Shown: piece by piece, positions 21,940 through 31,864 of the stretch
Layout of the letters: each line of letters starts with the position of its first letter
Numbering within the stretch: the first letter of the stretch is position 1
Assembly: GCF_014647075.1 (NCBI RefSeq)
Contig: NZ_BMOM01000007.1
Location: forward strand, 62,001 to 126,000
Reading direction: 5' to 3'
DNA from: Deinococcus aerophilus
GTDB taxonomy: Bacteria > Deinococcota > Deinococci > Deinococcales > Deinococcaceae
Length of the DNA: 64,000 nucleotides
Made by a program: the position numbers and the translations under genes
Notes under the pieces: generated by a model
The model's database searches: none
Told to the model about the DNA's origin: nothing
The model's input: only the letters and a program-made list of their open reading frames with translations

Positions 21940-22914
21940 TCAGATGCCCAGCACTGGATGCGGCCGGTACGGTTCTTCCAGTTGCTTCATGTCCTCGGAC
22001 GAAAGGCGTACCGACAGTGCAGCAACCGCCTGTTCCAGATGCGGCATCTTGCTCGCCCCGATGATCGGCGCGCTCACACCCGGCTGAGCGAGCAACCACG
22101 CGGTCGCCACCTGGGCCGGGGTGACCTCTAAGCGCTCGGCTACCTGCGCGGCGCGGTCGGCGATCTCATAGTCGCCCTCGGTCTGGTACAGCCGGTCGGC
22201 GAAGGGATCGCTGCCTGCACGGGTGGTCCGCGCCTCCCCACCCCGGCGGTTGCCGGCCAGAAAGCCGCGGGCGAGCGGGCTCCACGGAATCACGCCAATC
22301 CCCTCCTCGCGGCACAGCGGCATCATCTCGCGCTCTTCCTCGCGGTAGACCAGGTTGTAATGGTTCTGCATGGACACGAAGCGGGTCCAGCCGCGCAGGT
22401 CGGCCAAGTACAGGCTGCGGGCGAATTGATACGCGAGCATGGAACTCGCCCCGATGTAGCGCACCATGCCCAGCTTGACCAGATCGTGCAGCGCCTCCAG
22501 GGTCTCTTCCAGCGGCGTCTCCGGATCGAAGCGGTGGATCTGATACAGGTCGATGTAATCGGTGCCCAGTCGTTTCAGACTCGCCTGCACCGCGTCCATG
22601 ACGTGCTTGCGCGACAGGCCCCGGTCATTGGGACCCGGTCCCATCGCGTTAAAGACCTTGGTGGCGATGATGACCTGATCGCGCCGGGCAAAGTCCTTCA
22701 GGGCGCGGCCCACGACCTCCTCGCTGCGGCCCACGCTGTACATGTCGGCGGTATCAAAGAAGTTGATGCCGAGTTCCAGCGCCCGCTGGATAAAGGGGCG
22801 GCTCTCCTCCTCCCCGAGGACCCAGGGACGCCACTCCGGGTCACCGTAGGTCATGGTGCCCAGGGCGATGCGCGAGACCTTGAGACCGCTGTTGCCCAGC
22901 CGAACATAGTCCAT
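21940..22914 (-). CDS. Aldo/keto reductase
   Basis: A 324-aa NAD(P)H-dependent oxidoreductase with the (beta/alpha)8 fold. The catalytic tetrad is visible: Asp in [12 protein letters not shown] with Tyr in the same segment, Lys in [12 protein letters not shown], and His in [25 protein letters not shown] and PIIGASK are typical of the YajO/Tas-type group. The substrate is unknown. The start at 22914 has TACAGT 7 nt upstream; an upstream ATG at 23082 would add a poor-quality extension. Confidence 0.93.
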   Translation of the reverse strand: MDYVRLGNSGLKVSRIALGTMTYGDPEWRPWVLGEEESRPFIQRALELGINFFDTADMYSVGRSEEVVGRALKDFARRDQVIIATKVFNAMGPGPNDRGLSRKHVMDAVQASLKRLGTDYIDLYQIHRFDPETPLEETLEALHDLVKLGMVRYIGASSMLAYQFARSLYLADLRGWTRFVSMQNHYNLVYREEEREMMPLCREEGIGVIPWSPLARGFLAGNRRGGEARTTRAGSDPFADRLYQTEGDYEIADRAAQVAERLEVTPAQVATAWLLAQPGVSAPIIGASKMPHLEQAVAALSVRLSSEDMKQLEEPYRPHPVLGI

Positions 22915-23095
22915 GCCCGGAACTGTAGCCCTGGCCAGCACCCCGGGCGGTGAGGAGGGACTTGGACCGGCCTTCTGAGTTGCGCGCGGCAGGGGAATGG
23001 CAGCCCATACCCCCAGAGCGCCGGCCAACGCCTTTCTCCTGAACACGGCGGGAGCGAACGATTCCCGCCCCGCCACACGCAAAGCGGCACAACCT

Positions 23096-23126
23096 AAAAA
23101 AAAGAACCCCGTCTAGGACAGGATTC
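23096..23126 (-). terminator. Terminator after tRNA-Met
   Basis: On the minus strand a 10-bp stem including G-U pairs (GAATCCTGTC with GACGGGGTTC) and 3-nt loop CTA run into eight Ts. Confidence 0.93.
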
Positions 23127-23132
23127 TCCATT

Positions 23133-23209
<77 letters not shown>

Positions 23210-23236
23210 GGAGCGCTGTGCCTGAGGCACAGACTT

Positions 23237-23264
23237 AAAAAGTCGCCCCGCACTGCGGCGGGGC
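23237..23264 (-). terminator. Terminator-like hairpin between the two tRNA genes
   Basis: GCCCCGC and GCGGGGC (23245-23251, 23258-23264) form a 7-bp stem followed on the minus strand by GACTTTTT. It separates tRNA-Ala from tRNA-Met. A second palindrome CTGTGCC-TGA-GGCACAG lies at 23215-23231. Together they suggest either separate transcripts or processing sites. Confidence 0.7.
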
Positions 23265-23267
23265 ATC

Positions 23268-23343
<76 letters not shown>

Positions 23344-23417
23344 AGATTTCTTTCGCCTCTCTCAAGGCTCAGCTAGGTTAACAGCGGTCCCCCATCTTGT
23401 CAACGGGGGGCCGCCGG

Positions 23418-24089
23418 TCACCCCGATGCGGCCTGAAGAGACGCCAGATTGACGTAGCCCTCGATCAGGTGAATGATCACCGGATTGTGCGTGTGGACGC
23501 CGTGCGGGTCGCCCACCCCGCCCTCGACGATGAAGTGGGCGATCAGGGCCGCCTCTCCGTCACGGGCGAGCAAAAACGCCCGCTGCCCCTCGGCGGCGAT
23601 GCCGGGCAGACCGGTAAGGTGGCTGCGGCGCAGCTCCACGCCTCGTGGGGTCAGGCGCTCGAGATGCTCGGCAAAGCTGGCCTCCCCGGCTATGTACAGG
23701 CTGTGCCGGGCATTCAGGGTCAGGTCCTCGCACAGGCTGCGGATGGCGGCCTCGCCGTACAGGTGGTACACCGCCTCGGGGGCGGGGTCGGGGGCCAGGC
23801 GCGAGAGGTCACGGTCCAGTGCCCCCAGCCGGTCGTCAAAGGAGCGGCGGGCGCGGGCCAGGTACTCGCGGGCGCTCAGGGGCGCGTATTCCAGCGGGTT
23901 CTGCCCCACCTTGGCGGCCAGCCCGCGGCCCTCCAGACGCTCCAGCGTTTCGTAGATCTTGGGACGGGGGATGCCCGCCTGCCGCGCCACACGGGCCGGA
24001 ACGGCACGGCCCAGGGCGAGCAGCGCGGTATATGCGCGGGCTTCATATTCGGTCAGGCCCAACGCTTGCAGGTGAATCACGGCGCTCAT
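23418..24089 (-). CDS. TrmB-family transcriptional regulator
   Basis: A 223-aa regulator with an N-terminal winged helix (LQALGLTEYEARAYTALLALG, then IPRPKIYETLERLEGRGL) that is the TrmB signature, followed by a C-terminal effector or TrmB-like domain. TrmB proteins usually sense sugars or other metabolites. No transporter gene is adjacent, so the target is unknown. The start at 24089 follows a TATGCT box with 9-nt spacing, a little longer than elsewhere in the window. The rRNA methyltransferase gene lies upstream on the same strand. Confidence 0.88.
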   Translation of the reverse strand: MSAVIHLQALGLTEYEARAYTALLALGRAVPARVARQAGIPRPKIYETLERLEGRGLAAKVGQNPLEYAPLSAREYLARARRSFDDRLGALDRDLSRLAPDPAPEAVYHLYGEAAIRSLCEDLTLNARHSLYIAGEASFAEHLERLTPRGVELRRSHLTGLPGIAAEGQRAFLLARDGEAALIAHFIVEGGVGDPHGVHTHNPVIIHLIEGYVNLASLQAASG

Positions 24090-24135
24090 CTGTTCGCCAG
24101 CATAAGGGATGGCGGGGGCACGGCGTCCGTGGCCC

Positions 24136-25341
<1,206 letters not shown>

Positions 25342-25483
25342 GGCTCCAGGCTAGCGCAGGCGCAGGAACGGGCCTGTAACCCTGGTCGGCGGGTGCGTGG
25401 CCGCGGCAAGACCGCCCCCCCGGTTCAGGCAGATTGAGAGCGCCTCCCCCATTGCCCCCACCGGCCCCGCGTTACCCTGGGGC

Positions 25484-26779
25484 GTGCCCACAATCCGGCT
25501 GTTCCGTGTCCTTCCTGCGGCCCTGCTGCTCGCCCTCTCCATCGCGGGCGCGAGTCCGGCCAGCGAGCTGTTCCGGGCCGCGACCGAGCAGGTCACGCGC
25601 GAGTACTACGGCTGGTCCACGGCCGATCTGCGCGTCCTGAGCGAGAAGTACGGCGCCATGCTGCGCGTGAAGTGTGCGCCCGAGGGCGAGGCCTGCTCCT
25701 ACGCCACCGGCCGCGAGGTCCTGGGCGACCTGTTCAAGGAATTCGGGGACGCCCACACCAATGTCCGTGATCCGGAGGGAGCCGAGCGGCTGCGCGAGGT
25801 CACGCAGGACTTGGCCGTGCAGCGCACCGGGGCGCGGGTGGTGCGGGTCGAGGGCGGGCTGCTCGTGGTGTCGGTGATGCCCGGCAGCCCGGCCGAGGAA
25901 GAAGGGCTGCGGGTCTTTGACCTGCTCACCACCGTGAACGGCGAGGCGGCGGGCAAGCGCGGCAGCGAGAACGCCCCGGTTGGCCCCGGCGAGTTCATCC
26001 GGCTGGAACGGGCCGCGCAGCCCATCCGCGTGAGCGTCATGCGGGCCGCCACCGTCCCGCTGAACCTGATCCTGAGCACCCGCCGCCTGCAGGCGCGCGA
26101 CGTGCCCACGCTGGCCTGGGCCGGCATGGACGGCAAGGTGGCGGTGATCTCGTATCCGTCCTTCCTGTCGCAGGACGCCGCCGCACTCTTCCTGACGCGG
26201 GTGCGCGAGGCGATCTCGGGGGGGGCCAGGGGCCTGATCGTGGACCTGCGCTACAACGGCGGCGGCAGCCTGAACGAATGTGTGGCTGCCGCCAGCGTGT
26301 TCGCGCCGGTCGAGTACCGCTCGCAGACCCGCCGGGGTCAGGCGGTGGCCACCTACCGCTACACCGGCCTGAACGGGCAGTCGGGCCGTTTTCTGGACCG
26401 CCAGATCGCTCCGCCCGGCAGCGCGGTCTGGAAGGGCCCGTCCGCCATTCTGGTGGGACCGAACACCGCCTCGTGCGCCGAGGTCTTTACCTACTACGCC
26501 CGTCGGGCGGGCGCGGTCGCGGTGGGCGAACCGACCCGTGGGGTGGGCAACAGCGGCGTGGTGTTCGATGCGCTGCCCGACGGCGGCGTGGTCTCGGTGA
26601 CGGTGCTGCGCGCCTTCAACGAGGCCGATCAGCCGCTGCCCGACCGCATCACGCCCGACGTGCTGGCCCCGACCGACCTGCGGGCGCTGACCGAGCAGGG
26701 CCGCGACCTGACCCTGGAAGCGGCGCTGGGCACGCTGGACCCCCGCTCGGCGGGGGGGCCGAGCGGGAGCGAACGCTGA
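25484..26779 (+). CDS. S41-family peptidase (tricorn/IRBP-core type)
   Basis: A 431-aa exported protease with signal peptide ([21 protein letters not shown]). It has a PDZ-like segment ([23 protein letters not shown]), then an S41 core with [16 protein letters not shown] and the nucleophile Ser in [15 protein letters not shown]. The Lys of C-terminal-processing proteases is absent ([11 protein letters not shown]), while FGDAHTNV supplies a His, as in the Ser-His type of the family. The start is GTG at 25484, 5 nt after TACCCT. It likely trims or degrades periplasmic proteins. Confidence 0.88.
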   Translation: MPTIRLFRVLPAALLLALSIAGASPASELFRAATEQVTREYYGWSTADLRVLSEKYGAMLRVKCAPEGEACSYATGREVLGDLFKEFGDAHTNVRDPEGAERLREVTQDLAVQRTGARVVRVEGGLLVVSVMPGSPAEEEGLRVFDLLTTVNGEAAGKRGSENAPVGPGEFIRLERAAQPIRVSVMRAATVPLNLILSTRRLQARDVPTLAWAGMDGKVAVISYPSFLSQDAAALFLTRVREAISGGARGLIVDLRYNGGGSLNECVAAASVFAPVEYRSQTRRGQAVATYRYTGLNGQSGRFLDRQIAPPGSAVWKGPSAILVGPNTASCAEVFTYYARRAGAVAVGEPTRGVGNSGVVFDALPDGGVVSVTVLRAFNEADQPLPDRITPDVLAPTDLRALTEQGRDLTLEAALGTLDPRSAGGPSGSER

Positions 26780-26797
26780 CGCGGACCCGACCGAACT

Positions 26798-27055
26798 TCA
26801 GCGGGCCCAGCGCCGCAGCAGGGTAACGAGCAAGGCCGGCGTGACATTGGTGTACTCCTGTCCGTCCACCCGCACCAGCGGGGCGTCCTCGGCACGGACG
26901 GCGGGGCCGCACTGCGACAGGGCCAGCTCCACGTTGCCGTCTGCCGTGACCATACCGGGACTGATCCGCAGGGCCGCCCAGACGGCGTCCAGCAGCGCCT
27001 CGCGCTGATCCACGGTGAGGTGTTCGTTGCAGATTTCCAGACGGGTGATGGGCAT
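26798..27055 (-). CDS. Small NuoE-like thioredoxin-fold protein lacking cluster cysteines
   Basis: An 85-aa cytosolic protein. The C-terminal half follows the 2Fe-2S thioredoxin-like pattern of NuoE or (2Fe-2S) ferredoxins: LALSQCGPAVRAEDAP, then LVRVDGQEYTNVTPALLVTLL, as in the CxxxC-x-APVVxV...Y-x-LTPE layout. Only two of the four expected cysteines remain (C in LEICNEH and C in SQCGP), so it probably does not bind a cluster. It may be a degenerate or repurposed scaffold. AGGAG precedes the ATG at 27055. It is divergent from the DMT exporter. Confidence 0.6.
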   Translation of the reverse strand: MPITRLEICNEHLTVDQREALLDAVWAALRISPGMVTADGNVELALSQCGPAVRAEDAPLVRVDGQEYTNVTPALLVTLLRRWAR

Positions 27056-27100
27056 GGGCGCTCCTGGGGCGATGAGGGAAACGGGGGGCGGGTCCGGCCA

Positions 27101-27160
27101 TGCTAACGGCTGGCCTGCTAACGGCTGGCCTGCTAACGGCTGGCCTGCTTCCGGCTGGCC
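27101..27160. repeat. 15-bp minisatellite, four copies
   Basis: TGCTAACGGCTGGCC occurs three times exactly (27101-27115, 27116-27130, 27131-27145) and once with two changes (27146-27160). It lies in the 170-bp divergent region between the NuoE-like and DMT genes. The repeat unit is related to the 15-bp unit at 20706-20735. Confidence 0.95.
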
Positions 27161-27224
27161 GGCGCCCGGAGGACCCGTTCCAGATGACCCATTGCAAATG
27201 ACCGGGGGGCGTATGCTCGGCGGC

Positions 27225-28187
27225 GTGACTGCGCCCGTTTCTTCACCCCCCACCGAACAGCAGACCCGGCAGGCGCTGCTGGGCGTTCTGATCACCATCT
27301 GCCTGTGGGGAGCCAACGTGGTGGTCCTCAAGGCCGTGCTGGGGGTGCTGAATCCCGAGACCACCAACACCGGGCGCATGCTCATCGCAGGAGCGGTGCT
27401 GATGACGCTGGCCGTGCGCGCCCACGGCTGGCCGCGCTGGAACGCGCGGACCTGGTTCACGGTGGCCGGTGTGGGGCTGCTGGGCAACACGCTGTTTCAG
27501 GCGACCTTTCTGACCGGCATCCGGCTGAATCCGGCGGGGGTGGCGGGACTGGTCAACGGACTGGTGCCGGTGCTGGTGTTGCCACTGGGCCTGCTGCTGG
27601 GCCAGCGCTTTACCCGCCGTCAGGGGCTGGGGGTGGGCGTGGCGTTTGCCGGACTGCTGGGCCTGCTGCTGCTCACCCGTGCGCCGGGGGTGGCCGTTAC
27701 GCCTGCGGGGCTGCTGTGGCTGGTGGGCGCCGCCGTGATCTGGGCGCTGTACACGCTGTTCAACCGTCCGCTGTCGGCGCGGCTGGGGGCCCTGCCCTTC
27801 GTGGCCTTCAGTCTGGTGCTGGGTAGTGTGCCGTACCTGCTGTACGCGCTGCCGCACCTGCAGTTGGGCACAGAGGCGGGCACGGGCGCGCCGCTGCTCG
27901 CGTGGGTGGGCGTGCTGTTCAGCGCCCTGGGGGCCAATGTGGTGGCCTACTTAGCCTGGGCACGCGGCGCACAGGTGCTGGGAGCGGCCCGCACCAGCGT
28001 GTGGCAGGCGCTGGCCCCGGTGGTGGCGCTGGTCCTGAGCGCCGCGTTGCTGCACGAGCGGCTGCCGCCCAGTGTCTGGGGTGTCGCCGGGATCATTCTC
28101 GCCGGAGGAACGCTGGCGAACTGGCCGAAAACGGACCGGAGCGCCCGGGAGACAGAGCAGGACGCCCTCACGGGGAAGGCGTCCTGA
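27225..28187 (+). CDS. EamA/DMT-family transporter
   Basis: A 320-aa inner-membrane exporter with ten predicted helices as two EamA repeats (first CLWGANVVVLKAVLG, second AVIWALYTLFNRPLSARLG). The family exports metabolites or amino acids; the substrate is unknown. The start is GTG at 27225, 7 nt after TATGCT (27212-27217). A longer frame upstream would run through the 15-bp minisatellite and encode an NGWPA repeat, but the promoter argues that it is not translated. It is divergent from the small NuoE-like gene. Confidence 0.88.
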   Translation: MTAPVSSPPTEQQTRQALLGVLITICLWGANVVVLKAVLGVLNPETTNTGRMLIAGAVLMTLAVRAHGWPRWNARTWFTVAGVGLLGNTLFQATFLTGIRLNPAGVAGLVNGLVPVLVLPLGLLLGQRFTRRQGLGVGVAFAGLLGLLLLTRAPGVAVTPAGLLWLVGAAVIWALYTLFNRPLSARLGALPFVAFSLVLGSVPYLLYALPHLQLGTEAGTGAPLLAWVGVLFSALGANVVAYLAWARGAQVLGAARTSVWQALAPVVALVLSAALLHERLPPSVWGVAGIILAGGTLANWPKTDRSARETEQDALTGKAS

Positions 28188-28227
28188 ATTTCGGTCTGAA
28201 GGTATCGGGCCCGGGGGTGCGGTCGGC

Positions 28228-28995
28228 TCAGTTTGCGTCCGGCTGACGGCCCGACCCGTGCAGTTCCACCGCTCGGCCCCTGCGCGCCCGCAGGTTCAGC
28301 AGTTCCACGCCGATGGCGAAGCCCATGGCGAAGTACGTGTAGCCCTTGGGAATCTTGAAGCCCAGGCCGTCGGCAATCAGGTTCACGCCGATCAGAAGCA
28401 AGAAGGCCAGCGCCAGCATCTTGACCGTGGGGTGCGCCTGCACAAAGTCCCCGATGGGCCGCGCGGCGACCAGCATGATCAGCACGGTCAGGACCACGGC
28501 GCTGACCATCACACCAATGTCGTCGGCCATGCCCACCGCCGTGATCACTGAATCCAGGCTGAAGACGATGTCGAGCACCATGATCTGCGCGATGATCGCC
28601 GCGAAGCTCGCCGACACCGCGCCTCCCACCCCCACTTCGTGTGAGCCGGGGCCTTCGAGCTGCTCGTGCATCTCCCTGACGGCCTTGTACAGCAGGAACA
28701 GCCCGCCGAACAGCAGGATCAGGTCGCGCCCCGAAAACCCCATGCCGAACACCCGCAACACATCATCTTGCAGGCGGTAGATGACGGCGATGGAGAACAG
28801 CAGCGCCAGCCGCATCAGCATGGCCCCGAGCAGACCCACGGTGCGTGCCCGCTGCCGCTGCTCAGGGGGCAGTTTGGCCGCCAGAATAGAAATAAAGATC
28901 ACGTTGTCAATGCCCAGCACAATTTCCAGCATCAACAGGGTGGCAAAGGCGAGCCACGCTTCGGGCTGGGTCACCCAGCCAAACAGACTTTCCAT
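28228..28995 (-). CDS. TerC-family integral membrane protein
   Basis: A 255-aa membrane protein with eight or so helices and the conserved acidic metal-site motifs LEIVLGIDNVIFISIL near the N-terminus and MVLDIVFSLDSVITAVGMAD in the middle. TerC proteins are linked to tellurite resistance and, in several bacteria, to manganese export or metal loading of exported proteins. A Mn role would matter in Deinococcus, but this is inference. It converges with the DMT gene; the upstream 200 bp shows no riboswitch that I can recognise. Confidence 0.9.
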   Translation of the reverse strand: MESLFGWVTQPEAWLAFATLLMLEIVLGIDNVIFISILAAKLPPEQRQRARTVGLLGAMLMRLALLFSIAVIYRLQDDVLRVFGMGFSGRDLILLFGGLFLLYKAVREMHEQLEGPGSHEVGVGGAVSASFAAIIAQIMVLDIVFSLDSVITAVGMADDIGVMVSAVVLTVLIMLVAARPIGDFVQAHPTVKMLALAFLLLIGVNLIADGLGFKIPKGYTYFAMGFAIGVELLNLRARRGRAVELHGSGRQPDAN

Positions 28996-29207
28996 GACAG
29001 GTCAGTACCTCACGGGTCCAGAGAAGCGCGAACAGGAACCGCGCTGGCAACCAGTCGTGTGTGTCACGAGGCACGCCCCTGACGGCGTGTTATGCGTCAT
29101 GGTCCGTGAGAAACAGACCACCGTTCATGCCGCCTGGATGAAGGGCCTTTAGGTTTGACACCGCACGCCGCACACCACCCGCCATCCCCGGCCGCCCGAA
29201 ATGGCCC

Positions 29208-29804
29208 TCAGCGCGGCCTGGCGCCGTCCAGATACACCGAGAGCAGCGCCCGCGCCGTGCCCTGCGGATCGGCGGGCGGCGTGCCCGTCACCAGCGGGTA
29301 GATCAGGGCCAGGAACGCGCGGGTCAGGACCGGTGGCGGCAGGTCGGCGCGCAGCTCGCCGCGGGCGGCGGCGGCCTCGAACAGGGCGCTGAGCCCGCCC
29401 ATCCACACACGGCGGTACTCGGTCTCGAAACTGCGGCGGCGTTCGGGCGAGACATGCCGCAACTCCGAGGCCAGCTGCAATCCCAGGCGCTGCTCGGGGG
29501 CACTGTCCACCAGCTCGCTGACAAGCGTATCCAGCTGCGCCGAGAGGCCGCTCTGGGCCGCGGCGTGTTCGATCAGGCGGGCCAGCCCGGCCAGCGCGCC
29601 GTCGAGCATCGCCAGAAACAGCGATTCCTTGTCGGCGTAGTGGTGGTACAGCGCGGGCTTGGTCACGCCCACCGCCTCGGCGACCTCGCGCATGGACACG
29701 CCGTGGTACCCGCTTGCCACGAACAGCCGAGCCGCCTCCTGCCCGATGCGGGCGCGGGTGGTTTCGGGCAACGGGGCAGAAGCGGAGCTGGAGGGCACGG
29801 TCAC
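29208..29804 (-). CDS. TetR-family transcriptional regulator
   Basis: About 198 aa. The N-terminal helix-turn-helix is typical: [49 protein letters not shown] carries the DNA-reading helix in the [11 protein letters not shown] segment. The C-terminal domain is an all-helical ligand-binding and dimer domain. The ligand and target are unknown. A TATCAT box 7 nt before GTG 29804 favours that leaderless start; an in-frame ATG at 29813 would overlap the box. Confidence 0.9.
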   Translation of the reverse strand: MTVPSSSASAPLPETTRARIGQEAARLFVASGYHGVSMREVAEAVGVTKPALYHHYADKESLFLAMLDGALAGLARLIEHAAAQSGLSAQLDTLVSELVDSAPEQRLGLQLASELRHVSPERRRSFETEYRRVWMGGLSALFEAAAARGELRADLPPPVLTRAFLALIYPLVTGTPPADPQGTARALLSVYLDGARPR

Positions 29805-29966
29805 GCCTTTCATGATACCCGCAGACCCGTATACCCCCATTGTCAGCCCGGCCCACCTTTCCGTCCGCAGGGTCCGGGGTTTACCATACGCACGAAGACA
29901 CAACCCAGTTGTGGGCCAGACCCCGGCCTGCCCTCCTCCATCTCTCCTCCCCTTTCAGGAGCCTGT

Positions 29967-30599
29967 ATGCGTCAAATCCTGCTGCCCGCCGCCGCGCTGT
30001 CCCTCACCCTGATGGCCTGTGGTCAGACGCCCCCTCAGGCCGTCACGGCCCCCGCCGCCTACGCCCAGCGCCCGGAACTGCAGGACGCGGGCAGCCAGGC
30101 CATCCTGCAGCGCTACGGCAACGATCCGGGCCTGCTCGCCGCCCTGCAGGAAGCCTACGGCGAGCGTCCCGGCACCCTGACGCTGCCCGCCGCACCCGCC
30201 ATCACGGGTCTGGACCTGAACAGCGACCGGCTGGCGTATGTCAAGCGCACCGGCTGGGGAACCGTGGGCAATTACAATGCCCAGTACGCGGCCTACGCCT
30301 TTACCGGCCAGCCGTATCCGGGCCTGGACTGGACCCGCGACGGCTGCAGCGCCCCCGACGGCCTGGGCCTGGGCTACCGCGAGGACTTCAGGCCCGCGTG
30401 CAATGTTCACGACTTCGGCTACCGCAACCTCAAGGTGTACGAGCGGACCAGCGCCAACCGCAAGACCACCGACGAGGCCTTCTACACCAACATGAAGAGC
30501 ATCTGCGCGGCCAAGAGTTGGTACAAGCGTCCGGCGTGTTACAGCGCCGCCTATGCGTACTACCAGGGAGTCCGGGTCGGGGGTGACGACAGCTTCTAG
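29967..30599 (+). CDS. Prokaryotic phospholipase A2-like lipoprotein
   Basis: A 210-aa exported protein with lipobox LMAC (Cys 18). The C-terminal domain is a prokaryotic PLA2: DGCSAPDG, then [14 protein letters not shown] with the catalytic His-Asp, then [13 protein letters not shown] and [19 protein letters not shown]. Cys residues are placed for two disulfides. It should cleave sn-2 fatty acids of phospholipids with Ca2+. AGGAG at 29957-29961 fixes the start. A lipid-anchored form in the envelope is unusual and suggests membrane turnover or defence. Confidence 0.88.
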   Translation: MRQILLPAAALSLTLMACGQTPPQAVTAPAAYAQRPELQDAGSQAILQRYGNDPGLLAALQEAYGERPGTLTLPAAPAITGLDLNSDRLAYVKRTGWGTVGNYNAQYAAYAFTGQPYPGLDWTRDGCSAPDGLGLGYREDFRPACNVHDFGYRNLKVYERTSANRKTTDEAFYTNMKSICAAKSWYKRPACYSAAYAYYQGVRVGGDDSF

Positions 30600-30623
30600 A
30601 CGGTCAGCCCACCGAGACGCCGC

Positions 30624-31823
30624 TCAGAGTTCCATTGCCCACACGTCCTGCGGCGTCTCGCGGCGGCGGATCAGCGTCCAGTCGCTGCCGTCCCACAGCG
30701 CCTCGGCGGGGCGGGAGCGCGTGAGGTAGCTGCTGCTCATGGCCGCCCCGTAGGCCCCGGCCTCGCCGATGGCGAGCAGGTCACCGCGCTGCGGGGCAGG
30801 CAGCGGCACATCGCGGGCAAGCACGTCGCCACTTTCGCAGGCGGGGCCGGCAAGATCCCAGAGGCCGACCTCGCCTGCTGCCTCATCCACAGCCGCCTTA
30901 CCGACAGCGGTCACCGGATGAACCGCGCCGTACAGCATCGGCCGCATCAGTTCGGTCATGCCTGCGTCCACCAGACAGAAGTCACGCCCGGTGCGCTTGG
31001 TCCCCACCACCCGCGTGAGCAGCGTGCCGGCCCGCGCGACGAGGTAACGGCCCGGCTCGACCCACAGCTGCGCTCCGAAAGCGTGGGCGGCGGCCCAGGC
31101 CTCGCGGGCGATGCCCGGCAGATCGGCGTCCAGCCCCCAGCCGCCGCCCGCGTCCAGCACGGCCAGCGGACCGGTGTGGGGACGCAGCTCGGCGAGCCGC
31201 CCGAAGGCCGCCGTGAAGTCGTGGGCGTCGCGGATCGCGCTGCCGATGTGAACATGCAGGCCAAGCGGGGTGTGCCCGGCCGCACGCAGGGCGTCCAGCA
31301 GCGGCGGCACCTGCTCGGGCGTCACCCCGAACTTGCTGTTCGCCGCGCCGGTTGCGAGGTGGTCGTGGGTGCTGACCGCCAGGGCCGGATTCACCCGCAC
31401 GAGCACCCGTGACCCGGGGGGCAGCAGTGGGGCCTCCCCGGCGCGGTCCACGATGAAGGTGGCCCCCAGCCGCCCGCCCGCCGCGTATTCCGCGTCCGAC
31501 TTGGCCGGCCCGTTGACCAGCAGGGCGTCGCCTGCCGCCCCCACGTGTTCGGCGCGGGCAATTTCGCCGGGACTGACGCACTCGAAGCCCACCCCGGCCG
31601 CAAACAGACGGCGCAGCACGCTCAGGTTGGGGTTCGCCTTCATGGCGTAGTACACCCGTGCGTCTCCGAAGGCGGCCTGCACCCGCGCCACGGCGGCGTC
31701 CAGTTCGGCGGCGTTGTAGACGTACAGCGGTGTGCCGAAGCGCCCGGCAGCGTCGTGCAGCGCGGCGGCGGGAATGCGGGCGACAGACGGGGTCCGGGCG
31801 GCAGGAGACAGGGAGGCGCTCAC
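30624..31823 (-). CDS. lysA: Diaminopimelate decarboxylase-like PLP enzyme
   Basis: A 399-aa fold-III PLP decarboxylase. The PLP lysine is K62 in YYAMKANPN; other motifs are GLHVHIGSAI, VLDAGGGWG, VEPGRYLVARAG and the substrate-side Cys in GPACESGDVLA, with GAYGAAMSSSY near the C-terminus. These match LysA. However, Deinococcus is known to make lysine by the aminoadipate route and to use ornithine in peptidoglycan, so the physiological substrate is open. The start is GTG at 31823, 7 nt after TACACT. Confidence 0.85.
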   Translation of the reverse strand: MSASLSPAARTPSVARIPAAALHDAAGRFGTPLYVYNAAELDAAVARVQAAFGDARVYYAMKANPNLSVLRRLFAAGVGFECVSPGEIARAEHVGAAGDALLVNGPAKSDAEYAAGGRLGATFIVDRAGEAPLLPPGSRVLVRVNPALAVSTHDHLATGAANSKFGVTPEQVPPLLDALRAAGHTPLGLHVHIGSAIRDAHDFTAAFGRLAELRPHTGPLAVLDAGGGWGLDADLPGIAREAWAAAHAFGAQLWVEPGRYLVARAGTLLTRVVGTKRTGRDFCLVDAGMTELMRPMLYGAVHPVTAVGKAAVDEAAGEVGLWDLAGPACESGDVLARDVPLPAPQRGDLLAIGEAGAYGAAMSSSYLTRSRPAEALWDGSDWTLIRRRETPQDVWAMEL

Positions 31824-31864
31824 GGCTGCGAGTGTAGAGGCTGGGGCGGCCTAAGGCATCCTCC

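Noticed and set aside
27015..27224. N-terminal extension of the DMT exporter encoding NGWPA repeats
   Set aside because: The 15-bp DNA repeat is open in every frame, and TATGCT 7 nt before GTG 27225 marks the better start.
28996..29150. Possible yybP-ykoY manganese riboswitch upstream of terC
   Set aside because: TerC genes often carry one, but I could not find the conserved loop elements or a terminator here.
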